A program made the position numbers and the translations under genes. The notes under the pieces were generated by a model. It searched no databases. It worked only from the letters and a program-made list of their open reading frames with translations, and was not told the DNA's origin. A DNA stretch of 64,000 nt from assembly GCA_900555635.1 (NCBI GenBank), contig USLU01000022.1, forward strand, positions 1-64,000, written 5' to 3'. Numbering within the stretch: the stretch's first letter is position 1; each line of letters opens with the position of its first letter. The DNA is from an uncultured Bacteroides sp. (GTDB taxonomy: Bacteria; Bacteroidota; Bacteroidia; Bacteroidales; Bacteroidaceae). This document shows, one piece after another, positions 53,766 to 62,631 of this stretch.

Positions 53766-54722
53766 TTAATGTTTTATCTCATTTTTTCTTTTCTTCCACA
53801 ACTGCCAGCTATTGATGATGTTTTGCCACAATACATACGAACCGGGACCTACAGACGATAATGGATTTAAATATGTATAAGCCATCCATATAGCCAACAC
53901 GGTATTCTTTTGCCCCAATGCCTGCCCACCACTGATACGTTCTTGATAGTGACCGCCAATTCTTTTACCCAAATAGAACTGAATACAACAAGTAATCAAA
54001 CCGGCAAAAGCAATCATGACTTCCACATATACTGATGCATCACTATTAATAAGAGAGCGTACCGTCTGCCCGGAAACAATGGCAAGTGCCACTGCCCACA
54101 AATAAAAGGCAGCATCCCGGCAACCTAATAAAAGATGATGTATTTTCGGCATAAAGGCACGTAGAAACCAAGCCAAAAAGAAGGGACAAAGTAGCAATGG
54201 AAACACTTTACTTAAAATCTTCAGGAAAGCAGCAACAAAAGTAATATCAGTATGAGGTTCCACCATTGGAAACACTATTGGAACAGCCACGGCAGCTAAA
54301 AGATTGGATAGCAAAGTATAAGTGGTTAAACTGGATGCACTTCCTCCCAACTTTCCTGTAATAACAGCAGCAGCAGTAGCAGAAGGGCAGATTAGGCAGA
54401 CCATTGCCCCCTCAAAAACTTCACGAGATGTTTCTTCCATAGGACAATAAACCAATAAAACTGCTACAATCAGACAAGAAACCGTTTGAAATATCAGTAG
54501 CCACGCATGCCATACTTTCGGTTTTAATTCGTGCAACTCTACCTTACAAAATGTAAGCAACAATTGTGCAAAAATTAAAGTCGGAGTAAGAAAAGCCACC
54601 AAGCTATTTATACAAGGTTTAACTGATACAAAAAAGGGAATTCTTGCAAAGAAAAAATATCCCAGAGTGCCGGCGATCATCGCCAAAGGCAATGTCCAGT
54701 TCTTCAAAAAACGAAGAATCAT
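53766..54722 (-). CDS. BASS-family (bile acid:Na+ symporter-like) transporter with an element-derived C-terminus
   Basis: 318 aa with about 9-10 membrane segments. The BASS signature CPSATAAAVITGKLGGSASS near residue 112 and the following LTTYTLLSNLLAAVAVPI are clear. Members carry organic anions with Na+; the substrate is unknown. The last residues (WQLWKKRKNEIKH) come from sequence inside the mobile element, because the attachment repeat at 53794-53830 encodes WQNIINSWQLW. The displaced original end survives at 43517-43553. The gene therefore remains intact after integration. Confidence 0.85.
   Translation of the reverse strand: MILRFLKNWTLPLAMIAGTLGYFFFARIPFFVSVKPCINSLVAFLTPTLIFAQLLLTFCKVELHELKPKVWHAWLLIFQTVSCLIVAVLLVYCPMEETSREVFEGAMVCLICPSATAAAVITGKLGGSASSLTTYTLLSNLLAAVAVPIVFPMVEPHTDITFVAAFLKILSKVFPLLLCPFFLAWFLRAFMPKIHHLLLGCRDAAFYLWAVALAIVSGQTVRSLINSDASVYVEVMIAFAGLITCCIQFYLGKRIGGHYQERISGGQALGQKNTVLAIWMAYTYLNPLSSVGPGSYVLWQNIINSWQLWKKRKNEIKH
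53794..53830. other. Right attachment site within the BASS gene
   Basis: Repeat of 43517-43553 with three differences, all at third codon positions of the transporter frame (Ile, Ile and Asn codons). The strand exchange must lie in one of the two identical blocks, 53794-53810 or 53818-53830. Confidence 0.85.
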
Positions 54723-54901
54723 ACCTATTTACTTTTTAAAATTAACTTGATGCAAAGTTACTTATATTATCTATAAGTTGAACCGTAACAATGAATAATT
54801 GGTTAGAATAGAAAAACATCTTTAGAGACTAAATCAGCCAAAAATGACCATGAAACCAACAAAACTTAAATACAAAGTATGAGTTTTCTATAAATTTCTA
54901 C

Positions 54902-54909
54902 TACATTTG
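54902..54909 (+). promoter_or_regulatory. Amidase promoter -7 element
   Basis: TACATTTG matches TAnnTTTG and lies only 13 nt before the amidase ATG, so the mRNA would have a very short leader. Confidence 0.5.
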
Positions 54910-54922
54910 CAACAATTTTTAT

Positions 54923-56164
54923 ATGAAACTATATAGACGCTACATATTATATATAAGTATATGCTTAGGGCTGCTTACCTCTCCCTTTGGAATCAGCAGT
55001 GCTATAGCTAAAGATTTTGTTGTCGTAATCGATGCAGGTCATGGCGGTCATGACCCGGGCGCAGTTGGTAAAATCTCCAAAGAGAAGAATATCAATCTTA
55101 GTGTTGCCCTAAAACTTGGCAAACAAATCAAGAAGAACTGTTCCGATGTAAAAGTAATCTACACTCGGGAACGTGATGTATTTATCCCTCTGGATAGACG
55201 TGCGGAGATAGCAAACAATGCCAAAGCTGATTTATTCATTTCGATTCACACCAATGCCTTAGCCAATAACCGGGTGGCAAAGGGTGCATCTACCTGGACA
55301 CTAGGTCTTGCAAAATCAGACGCTAATCTGGAAGTTGCCAAACGCGAGAACTCCGTTATTCTATACGAAAATGATTACAAGACCCGCTACGCAGGTTTTA
55401 ACCCTAACTCTGCGGAATCTTATATTATCTTCGAGTTTATGCAAGACAAGTACATGTCACAAAGTGTACATTTAGCCTCGCTTGTACAAAGACATTTCCG
55501 TAATACATGCCAACGCGTTGACCGAGGAGTGCATCAAGCAGGTTTTCTGGTATTAAAAGCTAGTGCTATGCCTAGCATTTTAGTTGAGCTCGGATTCATC
55601 TCCACGCCGGAAGAAGAACGTTATTTAAACTCTGAAACCGGAACAACCACTCTTGCCGACGGTATTTTCCGTGCATTCCTTGCTTACAAGCGTGAACAGG
55701 AAATACGGCTGAACGGAAGCAGCAATACCATTTTACCTGAAGATGTACCCGATCCGGTGCAACAAGAAGTCACAGATACTGCTACTAATGAAACTCAGGA
55801 AAAAGAAAAATTGACTGAAAAAAGTACTCCCAAAAGTTCTCAACGCCCCCAACAAGTAGAAAAAGCAGCATCTTCTCAAACAGAAAGTAGTGGCATTGTG
55901 TTTAAAATACAAATACTTACTTCATCTAAGCCATTATCCCAAAATGATAAAAGATTAAAAGGGTTGAAAGGCGTAGATTATTATAAGGAAGGCGGTATAT
56001 ATAAATACACTTATGGTGATTCGCCTGATTATAATAAAGTATTGCGAACCAAGCGTACCATTACAACTCAATTCAAAGACGCTTTCATCATCGCATTCAA
56101 AGATGGCAAAAAAATGAATGTTAACACCGCCATTAATGAGTTTAAAAGAAAAAGAAACAAATAA
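54923..56164 (+). CDS. N-acetylmuramoyl-L-alanine amidase (Amidase_3) with C-terminal SPOR-like domain
   Basis: 413 aa. After a signal peptide (to about residue 28, SSAIAKD) comes the zinc amidase domain, with VIDAGHGGHDPGA (His ligand), SIHTNAL (second His) and ILVELGFISTPEEE (catalytic Glu). A Glu/Ser/Gln linker covers about 250-320. The C-terminal 90 residues (IVFKIQILTSSKPL, DYYKEGGIYKYTYGDSPDY) look like a SPOR domain binding denuded septal peptidoglycan. It splits the stem peptide from glycan during cell separation. The next gene starts 14 nt downstream. Confidence 0.92.
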   Translation: MKLYRRYILYISICLGLLTSPFGISSAIAKDFVVVIDAGHGGHDPGAVGKISKEKNINLSVALKLGKQIKKNCSDVKVIYTRERDVFIPLDRRAEIANNAKADLFISIHTNALANNRVAKGASTWTLGLAKSDANLEVAKRENSVILYENDYKTRYAGFNPNSAESYIIFEFMQDKYMSQSVHLASLVQRHFRNTCQRVDRGVHQAGFLVLKASAMPSILVELGFISTPEEERYLNSETGTTTLADGIFRAFLAYKREQEIRLNGSSNTILPEDVPDPVQQEVTDTATNETQEKEKLTEKSTPKSSQRPQQVEKAASSQTESSGIVFKIQILTSSKPLSQNDKRLKGLKGVDYYKEGGIYKYTYGDSPDYNKVLRTKRTITTQFKDAFIIAFKDGKKMNVNTAINEFKRKRNK

Positions 56165-56178
56165 CAACAAGATACATC

Positions 56179-57090
56179 ATGAAGTATATCACTAAAGAAG
56201 TCAGAATAGGAATTGCCGGCATTGCTGCCCTTTGCATATTAGTATATGGCATCAATTACCTGAAAGGCATTAATATGTTTAAGCCTTCCAGTTATTTCTA
56301 TGTGAAGTTTCAAAATATAAATGGTCTGACCAAATCGAGCCCGGTATTTGCCGATGGATTTCGTGTAGGTATTGTACGTGATTTATATTATGATTATACA
56401 CAACCGGGGAAAGTAGTTGCCGAAATAGACGTAAATCCCGATTTGCGCATTCCGAAAGGAAGTACTGCTGAACTAACAGCTGAAATGTTGGGAGGAGTTA
56501 AAATGAACTTATTGCTTGCCAACAACCCCCGTGAAAAATATCAAATAGGTGATACTATCCCCGGAGTACTCAATAATGGCATGATGGAGAAAGTAGCCAA
56601 CATGATGCCGGAAATAGAAAAAATGCTCCCAAAATTGGATTCAATTCTTGCTTCATTGAATACAGTAATGGCAGATCCCGCTATACCTGCAACATTGCAT
56701 AACCTGCAAGTTCTAACCGCAAGTATGGCAGTAAGTAGCCACCAATTACAAATGCTTATGAAAAAAGATATCCCTCAATTAACAGGTAAGCTAAATACGA
56801 TTGGGGACAACTTTATACTTGTTTCCAACAATTTAAAAGAAATAGACTTTGCTGCCGCTATGCAAAAAGTTGACTCTACGTTAGCAAATGTAAAAATGAT
56901 TACAGATAAATTGAACCAAAAAGATAACACTATCGGTCTCTTGCTAAACGACCCGTCTCTTTACAATAACTTAAATGCGACGACGTCCAATGCAGCGAGC
57001 CTTTTAGAAGACCTGAAATTGCACCCCAAAAGGTACGTTCATTTCTCTTTGTTTGGAAAGAAAGATAAGTCTGAAATCTCTATTAAATAG
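56179..57090 (+). CDS. MCE/MlaD-type lipid-transport protein
   Basis: 303 aa with one N-terminal TM anchor (IGIAGIAALCILVYGINYL) and the MCE domain (about 38-115) beginning FYVKFQNINGLTKSSPVFAD. A predicted helical tail follows (residues 135-260). MlaD proteins form hexameric rings that carry phospholipids between membranes with an ABC transporter (MlaFE), not encoded here. It is probably co-transcribed with the amidase. Confidence 0.88.
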   Translation: MKYITKEVRIGIAGIAALCILVYGINYLKGINMFKPSSYFYVKFQNINGLTKSSPVFADGFRVGIVRDLYYDYTQPGKVVAEIDVNPDLRIPKGSTAELTAEMLGGVKMNLLLANNPREKYQIGDTIPGVLNNGMMEKVANMMPEIEKMLPKLDSILASLNTVMADPAIPATLHNLQVLTASMAVSSHQLQMLMKKDIPQLTGKLNTIGDNFILVSNNLKEIDFAAAMQKVDSTLANVKMITDKLNQKDNTIGLLLNDPSLYNNLNATTSNAASLLEDLKLHPKRYVHFSLFGKKDKSEISIK

Positions 57091-57422
57091 AATTAGTCTA
57101 AATAAGCAAGTGGAAAATGAAATAAAAGAAAAGCCCTTAACTGCTCTATATAGAGAGCTAGAAAGCACTTTTCACACTTCTCCACACAAAGAAAATCCGA
57201 GACAACACTTAGATATAAAAACATATATATCAAGCAATTATACAAATACAATAGTCCTAACACAAGGGCTATTTAAAGTCATTCCGATAAGTTACTGAGT
57301 GTAAAGTGCTTATTACTTTTTGGAGAAACGCAAGAAAAAAAGGATTTGTTTTTCTCGAATAAGATTACGAATTTTGCAAGCGTAGAAGTTTTGCTTAATT
57401 AATAAATGTATTTAGAGCCGTT
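57091..57422. other. Non-coding region upstream of dnaA
   Basis: A weak 8-bp hairpin (57251-57258 with 57265-57272) could end the amidase/MCE transcript. I see no TTATCCACA-type DnaA boxes, so this does not look like the origin. An open frame running through 57053-57298 overlaps the MCE gene and has no ribosome site or recognisable sequence. Confidence 0.5.
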
Positions 57423-58811
57423 ATGAGTGAAAAAGATCATGTCGGGCTATGGAACCGCTGCCTTGAAATTATAAGAGACAATGTTCCGGAGCAGACATAT
57501 AAAACATGGTTTCTTCCCATCGTGCCTTTAAAATATGAGGACAAAACGCTGGTCGTACAAGTGCCCAGCCAGTTCTTCTATGAGTTTTTGGAAGATAAGT
57601 TTGTGGACTTATTGCGTAAAACTCTTTATAAGGTAATAGGCAATGGAACGAAATTGATGTATAATGTCATGGTGGATAAGAGTTCCCGCCCTGAGAAAAC
57701 CGTTAATTACGAATCAACTCATCGTACTATTATTCCACAAAAACCGGTGATCGATAAAAGGATCCCGCAGATTCCGGTTCCAGAGCTTGATCCGCACTTG
57801 AATCCGGAATATAATTTTGAAACATTCATAGAAGGTTATAGCAACAAACTGTCACGTAGTGTGGCAGAAGCTGTTGCTCTCAATCCGGCTAAAACCATAT
57901 TTAATCCACTATTCCTTCATGGTGCTTCAGGTGTAGGTAAGACTCACCTTGCCAATGCTATCGGAACAAAGATCAAAGAATTACACCCGGATAAAAGAGT
58001 GTTGTATGTATCTGCACATTTATTCCAAGTGCAATACACTGACTCTGTGCGTAATAACACCACTAACGACTTTATCAACTTCTACCAAACCATCGATATA
58101 TTGATTATTGATGATATTCAAGAATTTGCCGGAGTTACTAAGACCCAAAATACATTTTTCCATATATTCAATCATTTACATCAAAACGGTAAACAGCTTA
58201 TTCTGACTTCCGACCGTGCTCCTGTATTACTTCAAGGTATGGAAGAGCGTTTAATAACCCGTTTCAAATGGGGAATGGTTGCCGAATTAGAAAAGCCGAC
58301 CGTAGAGCTGCGCAAAGACATTTTACGCAATAAAATAAATCGTGACGGATTACAATTTCCACCGGAAGCAATCGACTATATTGCAGAAAACGTAGGAGAC
58401 AGTGTACGCGATTTAGAAGGTATTGTCATCTCCATTATGGCACATTCTACCATTTACAATAAAGAGATTGATTTGGAACTTACACAACGTATCGTCCGCA
58501 AAGTAACTAACTGTGAGAAGAAAGTGGTTACCATTGATGATATCATAAAGACTGTATGTAAGCACTTCGGCTTAGATAATGCCACCATTCACACCAAGTC
58601 CAGAAAAAGAGAAGTAGTACAAGCCAGACAGATCGCTATGTATTTAGCCAAAAGCAACACTGAATTGTCTACATCTAAAATCGGAACTATGATTGGCAAC
58701 AAAGATCACGCTACCGTATTGCATGCATGTAAGACCATTAAAGAACTGAGAGAGGTTGACAAATCTTTCCGCGCAGAAATTGATGAGATTCAAGCAACAC
58801 TGAGAAAATAG
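57423..58811 (+). CDS. dnaA: Chromosomal replication initiator DnaA
   Basis: 462 aa. Domain I (1-85) has [20 protein letters not shown], a short linker follows, and the AAA+ domain carries Walker [17 protein letters not shown], Walker [13 protein letters not shown] and the sensor box. Domain IV has the DnaA signature [15 protein letters not shown]. It melts oriC and loads the helicase. A 29-bp perfect inverted repeat follows its stop codon directly. Confidence 0.98.
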   Translation: MSEKDHVGLWNRCLEIIRDNVPEQTYKTWFLPIVPLKYEDKTLVVQVPSQFFYEFLEDKFVDLLRKTLYKVIGNGTKLMYNVMVDKSSRPEKTVNYESTHRTIIPQKPVIDKRIPQIPVPELDPHLNPEYNFETFIEGYSNKLSRSVAEAVALNPAKTIFNPLFLHGASGVGKTHLANAIGTKIKELHPDKRVLYVSAHLFQVQYTDSVRNNTTNDFINFYQTIDILIIDDIQEFAGVTKTQNTFFHIFNHLHQNGKQLILTSDRAPVLLQGMEERLITRFKWGMVAELEKPTVELRKDILRNKINRDGLQFPPEAIDYIAENVGDSVRDLEGIVISIMAHSTIYNKEIDLELTQRIVRKVTNCEKKVVTIDDIIKTVCKHFGLDNATIHTKSRKREVVQARQIAMYLAKSNTELSTSKIGTMIGNKDHATVLHACKTIKELREVDKSFRAEIDEIQATLRK

Positions 58812-58890
58812 TTATAAGTTATTAGTTATAAGTTATTTGTTTGTGTTTGCATTGTAATAAGCAAATAACTTATAACTAATAACTTATAAC
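58811..58890. terminator. 29-bp perfect inverted repeat between dnaA and the nitroreductase
   Basis: 58811-58839 is exactly complementary to 58862-58890 around a 22-nt loop. The arms are themselves built of repeated GTTATAAGTTATTA units. It overlaps the dnaA stop codon and lies 4 nt before the nitroreductase stop, so it is placed as a shared convergent terminator. It is unusually long and almost free of G+C. Confidence 0.75.
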
Positions 58891-58893
58891 TAC

Positions 58894-59628
58894 TCAAAAC
58901 CCTTGCTTCTTCATAACCTGCCAAAGATTCTCCGACATTGCTTCACTATCTTTCTTTGTATAACGGACATCCGTAAAGACTTGAGCCAATGTCTCTTTAT
59001 TATTTTCTAAGATAAATTGTATATTCTCGGGCAATGATTCTTTATAAGCATACAGGCGGTTAATATCCTCCGGAGTATAATCATGGTAAGTCTCGTTGTG
59101 AACAATCGCCTCCAAAGGCAAACGATCTACTTGCGACGGAATTTCGGAAGGCCAGCCTACAGTTACAGTAGTAATAGGAAATACTAATTCAGGCAATTCC
59201 AAAGCTTCAATAATCATTTGAGGATTGTAAGTAGTAGTCCCTAAATAACAGATGCCTAATCCCTTTTCTTCTGCCGCAACACAGAAGGTCTGGGCAGCAA
59301 GCAATGCATCTACGGAACCAGTTACAAACCACTCAAAATTATTATATCCGGGTTCCGCCTTACGTTGTTCGCACCATTTACTGAATCGGCGTAAGTCAAT
59401 GCAAAAAGTAAGTACTACCGGAGCTGTTTGCACCATTGGTTGGTTAAAATGCGCAGGAGCCAATTTCGCTTTACGCTCTGCATCGCGAGTAACAATTACG
59501 CTATAAACTTGCATATTCCCGACCGTAGAAGCCCGGAAAGATGTTTCAAGCAAATCATTTAACAATTCAGAAGAAATTTCTTTCTGCTGATACTTTCGGA
59601 TAGTTCTCCTTTGTTTCAAGCTTTCCAT
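58894..59628 (-). CDS. Nitroreductase/FMN-dependent NAD(P)H oxidoreductase (NfsA/Frp-like)
   Basis: 244 aa from ATG 59628, preceded by GGAAAAAGAAAGA. The FMN-binding start is QRRTIRKYQQKEI, then SFRASTVGNMQVYSVIVTRD, and AAEEKGLGICYLGTT near residue 135 forms the rest of the site. Group members reduce nitroaromatics, quinones or flavins and may act in metronidazole activation. The C-terminal extension (YAYKESLPENIQ to end) fits the NfsA/Frp branch. Confidence 0.88.
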   Translation of the reverse strand: MESLKQRRTIRKYQQKEISSELLNDLLETSFRASTVGNMQVYSVIVTRDAERKAKLAPAHFNQPMVQTAPVVLTFCIDLRRFSKWCEQRKAEPGYNNFEWFVTGSVDALLAAQTFCVAAEEKGLGICYLGTTTYNPQMIIEALELPELVFPITTVTVGWPSEIPSQVDRLPLEAIVHNETYHDYTPEDINRLYAYKESLPENIQFILENNKETLAQVFTDVRYTKKDSEAMSENLWQVMKKQGF

Positions 59629-59862
59629 TCTTTCTTTTTCCTGCAAATATAGAAAAAGAATTCCAATTTGTCATTTAAGCACTGCATAAAAACAGAATAT
59701 ACTTTTCAACATTCGGAAAACCTTTTCTACTTACTATTTGTTCATAAAATACTTTTTGGAAAACTTTCTCGTTTTATAAAAAGTACAATTTACTAGAAGA
59801 CAACTAATTAACAACTAAGAGTAGAAAACTTTCAATCGGTTAATAAAAACTCTCATTTTTAT

Positions 59863-59893
59863 TTTGCCAAATTGAAAATCCTTCCTAGCTTTG
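59863..59893 (+). promoter_or_regulatory. nrdJ promoter
   Basis: TTTG (59863-59866), a 19-nt spacer and TAGCTTTG (59886-59893) match both Bacteroides promoter elements. The leader would be about 70 nt. The stretch 59629-59969 has no gene and no cobalamin riboswitch (B12 box) that I can see. Confidence 0.65.
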
Positions 59894-59969
59894 CAATCTC
59901 ATTTGTTAATAATAAGTATGACTTCTACAAAATTACTTATTTGCAACTAATTCTAAGAATTTCAGCATC

Positions 59970-62507
59970 GTGGAAAAGAAAAATTATTCTTATGACGAAG
60001 CCTACGAAGAATCTTTACGATACTTCCAAGGTGACGAGTTGGCTGCCAGAGTTTGGGTAAACAAATACGCAGTCAAAGATTCTTTCGGAAATATTTATGA
60101 GAAATCTCCGGAAGACATGCATTGGAGAATTGCCAATGAAGTAGCTCGAATTGAAGCTAAGTACCCCAATCCATTGAGTTCAGAGGAACTTTTCGGTTTG
60201 CTTGATCATTTTAAGTATATCGTTCCGCAAGGAAGTCCGATGACTGGAATTGGTAATAACTATCAGGTAGCCTCTCTATCCAACTGTTTTGTAATCGGCG
60301 TGGATGGTGAAGCTGACTCTTACGGTGCTATCTTTAAAATAGACGAAGAACAAGTACAACTAATGAAGCGTCGTGGTGGTGTCGGACATGACTTGTCACA
60401 CATACGTCCCAAAGGTTCTCCGGTAAAGAATTCAGCATTGACCTCTACCGGCCTGGTGCCATTCATGGAGCGTTATTCCAACTCAACCCGCGAAGTTGCC
60501 CAAGACGGACGTCGTGGCGCATTAATGTTGAGTGTATCCATCAAGCATCCTGATTCAGAAGCATTTATTGATGCCAAGATGACAGAAGGCAAAGTTACGG
60601 GAGCCAATGTTTCTGTAAAGTTAGCAGACGCTTTCATGGAAGCAGCTATTGCAGGAAAACCGTTTGTACAACAATATCCGATCGACGCAACCGAACCTAC
60701 TTTCAAAAAGGAGATCGATGCAGCCAGCTTATGGAAAAAGATTGTACACAACGCATGGAAATCAGCCGAACCAGGTGTACTCTTTTGGGATACTATTCTT
60801 AGAGAATCTGTACCCGATTGCTACGCAGATCTAGGATACCGTACAGTTTCCACTAATCCATGTGGAGAAATTCCGTTGTGTCCGTATGATTCTTGCCGTC
60901 TGCTCGCCATCAATTTATATTCTTATGTAGTCAATCCATTCAAACCAGATGCTTACTTTGATTTTGAACTATTCAAAAAACATGTAGCTTTGGCGCAAAG
61001 AATCATGGATGATATCATCGACCTTGAATTGGAAAAGATCGAACGTATCATGGATAAGATTGATTCTGACCCCGAAAGTGAGGACGTAAGACGTACTGAA
61101 CGCATATTGTGGCAGAAGATTTATAAGAAGAGTGCTCAAGGACGCCGTACAGGTGTCGGTATCACTGCCGAGGGTGACATGCTCGCAGCATTAGGTTTGC
61201 GCTATGGAACCGAAGAAGCTACCGAATTTTCCGAAAAAGTACACAAAACGGTTGCCTTGAATGCTTACCGTTCTTCGGTAGTAATGGCAAAAGAACGCGG
61301 TGCTTTTGAAATCTATGATACAGAACGCGAAAAAAACAATCCTTTCATCAACCGTTTGCGTGAAGCTGATCCGGAATTGTACGAAGAGATGAAGAAGTAT
61401 GGTCGTCGTAATATTGCATGTCTTACTATTGCCCCGACCGGTACTACCAGTTTGATGACTCAAACAACTTCCGGCATTGAACCGGTGTTCTTGCCTGTAT
61501 ACAAACGCCGCCGCAAAGTAAATCCGAACGATACAAACGTTCATGTGGATTTCGTTGACGAAACAGGTGACGCTTTCGAAGAATACATCGTATTCCATCC
61601 TAAGTTCGTTACCTGGATGGAAGCACAAGGCTACAATCCTGCCAAGAAGTATTCTCAGGAAGAAGTGGATGCCATGGTAGCAAAGTCACCTTATTATAAA
61701 GCAACATCCAATGATGTAGACTGGCTGATGAAAGTCAAGATGCAAGGACGTATTCAGAAATGGGTAGACCACTCTATTAGCGTAACTATCAACTTACCGA
61801 GTGATGTCGATGAGGATTTAGTGAATCGCTTATATGTAGAGGCATGGAAGTCAGGTTGCAAAGGATGTACAGTATACCGTGACGGTTCTCGTTCCGGAGT
61901 ACTTATCTCAACAAAAAGCGACAAGAAAGAAGAGCTTCCTCCGTGCAAACCACCTACGGTCGTTGAAACTCGCCCCAGAGTTTTGGATGCAGACATTGTA
62001 CGCTTCCAGAACAACAAAGAGAAGTGGGTAGCATTTGTCGGTTTGCTGGATAATCATCCATATGAAATCTTCACCGGTGTGCTGGATGATGACGAAGGAA
62101 TCATATTACCGAAGAATGTAACATCCGGTCATATCATCAAGAATGTAGATGAAAACGGAAACAAACGTTACGACTTCCAGTTTGAGAACAAGCGCGGATA
62201 CAAGGTTACAATCGAAGGCCTTTCGGAGAAGTTCAACAAAGAATACTGGAACTATGCTAAGCTGATTTCAGGTGTGTTGCGTTACCGTATGCCTATTGAA
62301 CAAGTAATGAAGTTGGTAGCTTCTCTGCAATTGGACAGCGAAAACATCAACACTTGGAAGAATGGCGTAGAACGTGCTTTGAAGAAATATGTAACGGACG
62401 GCACAGAAGCCAAAGGCAAGAAATGCCCGAATTGCGGTAACGAAACCTTGGTTTATCAAGAAGGTTGTCTTATCTGCAAAACATGTGGAACATCTCGTTG
62501 TGGATAA
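59970..62507 (+). CDS. nrdJ: Adenosylcobalamin-dependent ribonucleoside reductase, class II
   Basis: 845 aa starting with GTG (reads MEKKNYSYDEAYEESLRYF); no in-frame ATG precedes the conserved start. The ribonucleotide-reductase barrel holds the cysteine in SNCFVIGVDG, the substrate site STNPCGEIPLCPYDSCRLLA, and the C-terminal zinc-ribbon-like KKCPNCGNETLVYQEGCLIC with the terminal CGTSRCG redox cysteines. It makes deoxyribonucleotides with coenzyme B12 as radical source, independent of oxygen. The coding frame is intact. Confidence 0.95.
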   Translation: MEKKNYSYDEAYEESLRYFQGDELAARVWVNKYAVKDSFGNIYEKSPEDMHWRIANEVARIEAKYPNPLSSEELFGLLDHFKYIVPQGSPMTGIGNNYQVASLSNCFVIGVDGEADSYGAIFKIDEEQVQLMKRRGGVGHDLSHIRPKGSPVKNSALTSTGLVPFMERYSNSTREVAQDGRRGALMLSVSIKHPDSEAFIDAKMTEGKVTGANVSVKLADAFMEAAIAGKPFVQQYPIDATEPTFKKEIDAASLWKKIVHNAWKSAEPGVLFWDTILRESVPDCYADLGYRTVSTNPCGEIPLCPYDSCRLLAINLYSYVVNPFKPDAYFDFELFKKHVALAQRIMDDIIDLELEKIERIMDKIDSDPESEDVRRTERILWQKIYKKSAQGRRTGVGITAEGDMLAALGLRYGTEEATEFSEKVHKTVALNAYRSSVVMAKERGAFEIYDTEREKNNPFINRLREADPELYEEMKKYGRRNIACLTIAPTGTTSLMTQTTSGIEPVFLPVYKRRRKVNPNDTNVHVDFVDETGDAFEEYIVFHPKFVTWMEAQGYNPAKKYSQEEVDAMVAKSPYYKATSNDVDWLMKVKMQGRIQKWVDHSISVTINLPSDVDEDLVNRLYVEAWKSGCKGCTVYRDGSRSGVLISTKSDKKEELPPCKPPTVVETRPRVLDADIVRFQNNKEKWVAFVGLLDNHPYEIFTGVLDDDEGIILPKNVTSGHIIKNVDENGNKRYDFQFENKRGYKVTIEGLSEKFNKEYWNYAKLISGVLRYRMPIEQVMKLVASLQLDSENINTWKNGVERALKKYVTDGTEAKGKKCPNCGNETLVYQEGCLICKTCGTSRCG

Positions 62508-62631
62508 GACTGCAACAAGCACAAACGTTTGCATAGGATTTTAAATGACTTAGATATTAATAGCTGCATGATTATGAGGAATATTTTCTATACTTGCATA
62601 ATCATTGCAGCTATTTCTAAATCTAATATAT

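Larger units (their letters stand above)
43517..53830. mobile_element. 10.3-kb integrative mobilizable element inserted in a BASS transporter gene
   Basis: The 37-bp direct repeats 43517-43553 and 53794-53830 (34 of 37 identical) bound the element. Inside are, from right to left, a tyrosine integrase beside the right end, a three-gene cassette, a 309-aa unknown, an excisionase-like HTH protein, a RepA-type ATPase, a CHC2/Toprim primase, a MobV relaxase and two cargo genes. No type IV secretion genes are present, so it must borrow a conjugation apparatus. The target is the 3' end of the BASS gene, and the element's own copy of that end restores the frame. The organisation is like NBU/Tn4555-type mobilizable elements, which however use other targets. 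Confidence 0.9.

Noticed and set aside
57053..57298. 81-codon plus-strand frame overlapping the end of the MCE gene
   Set aside because: Out-of-frame overlap, no ribosome site, no recognisable sequence.
57091..57422. Possible oriC upstream of dnaA
   Set aside because: No cluster of TTATCCACA-like DnaA boxes could be found.
59647..59969. Cobalamin riboswitch upstream of nrdJ
   Set aside because: No B12 box or GC-rich conserved core is visible in this AT-rich leader.
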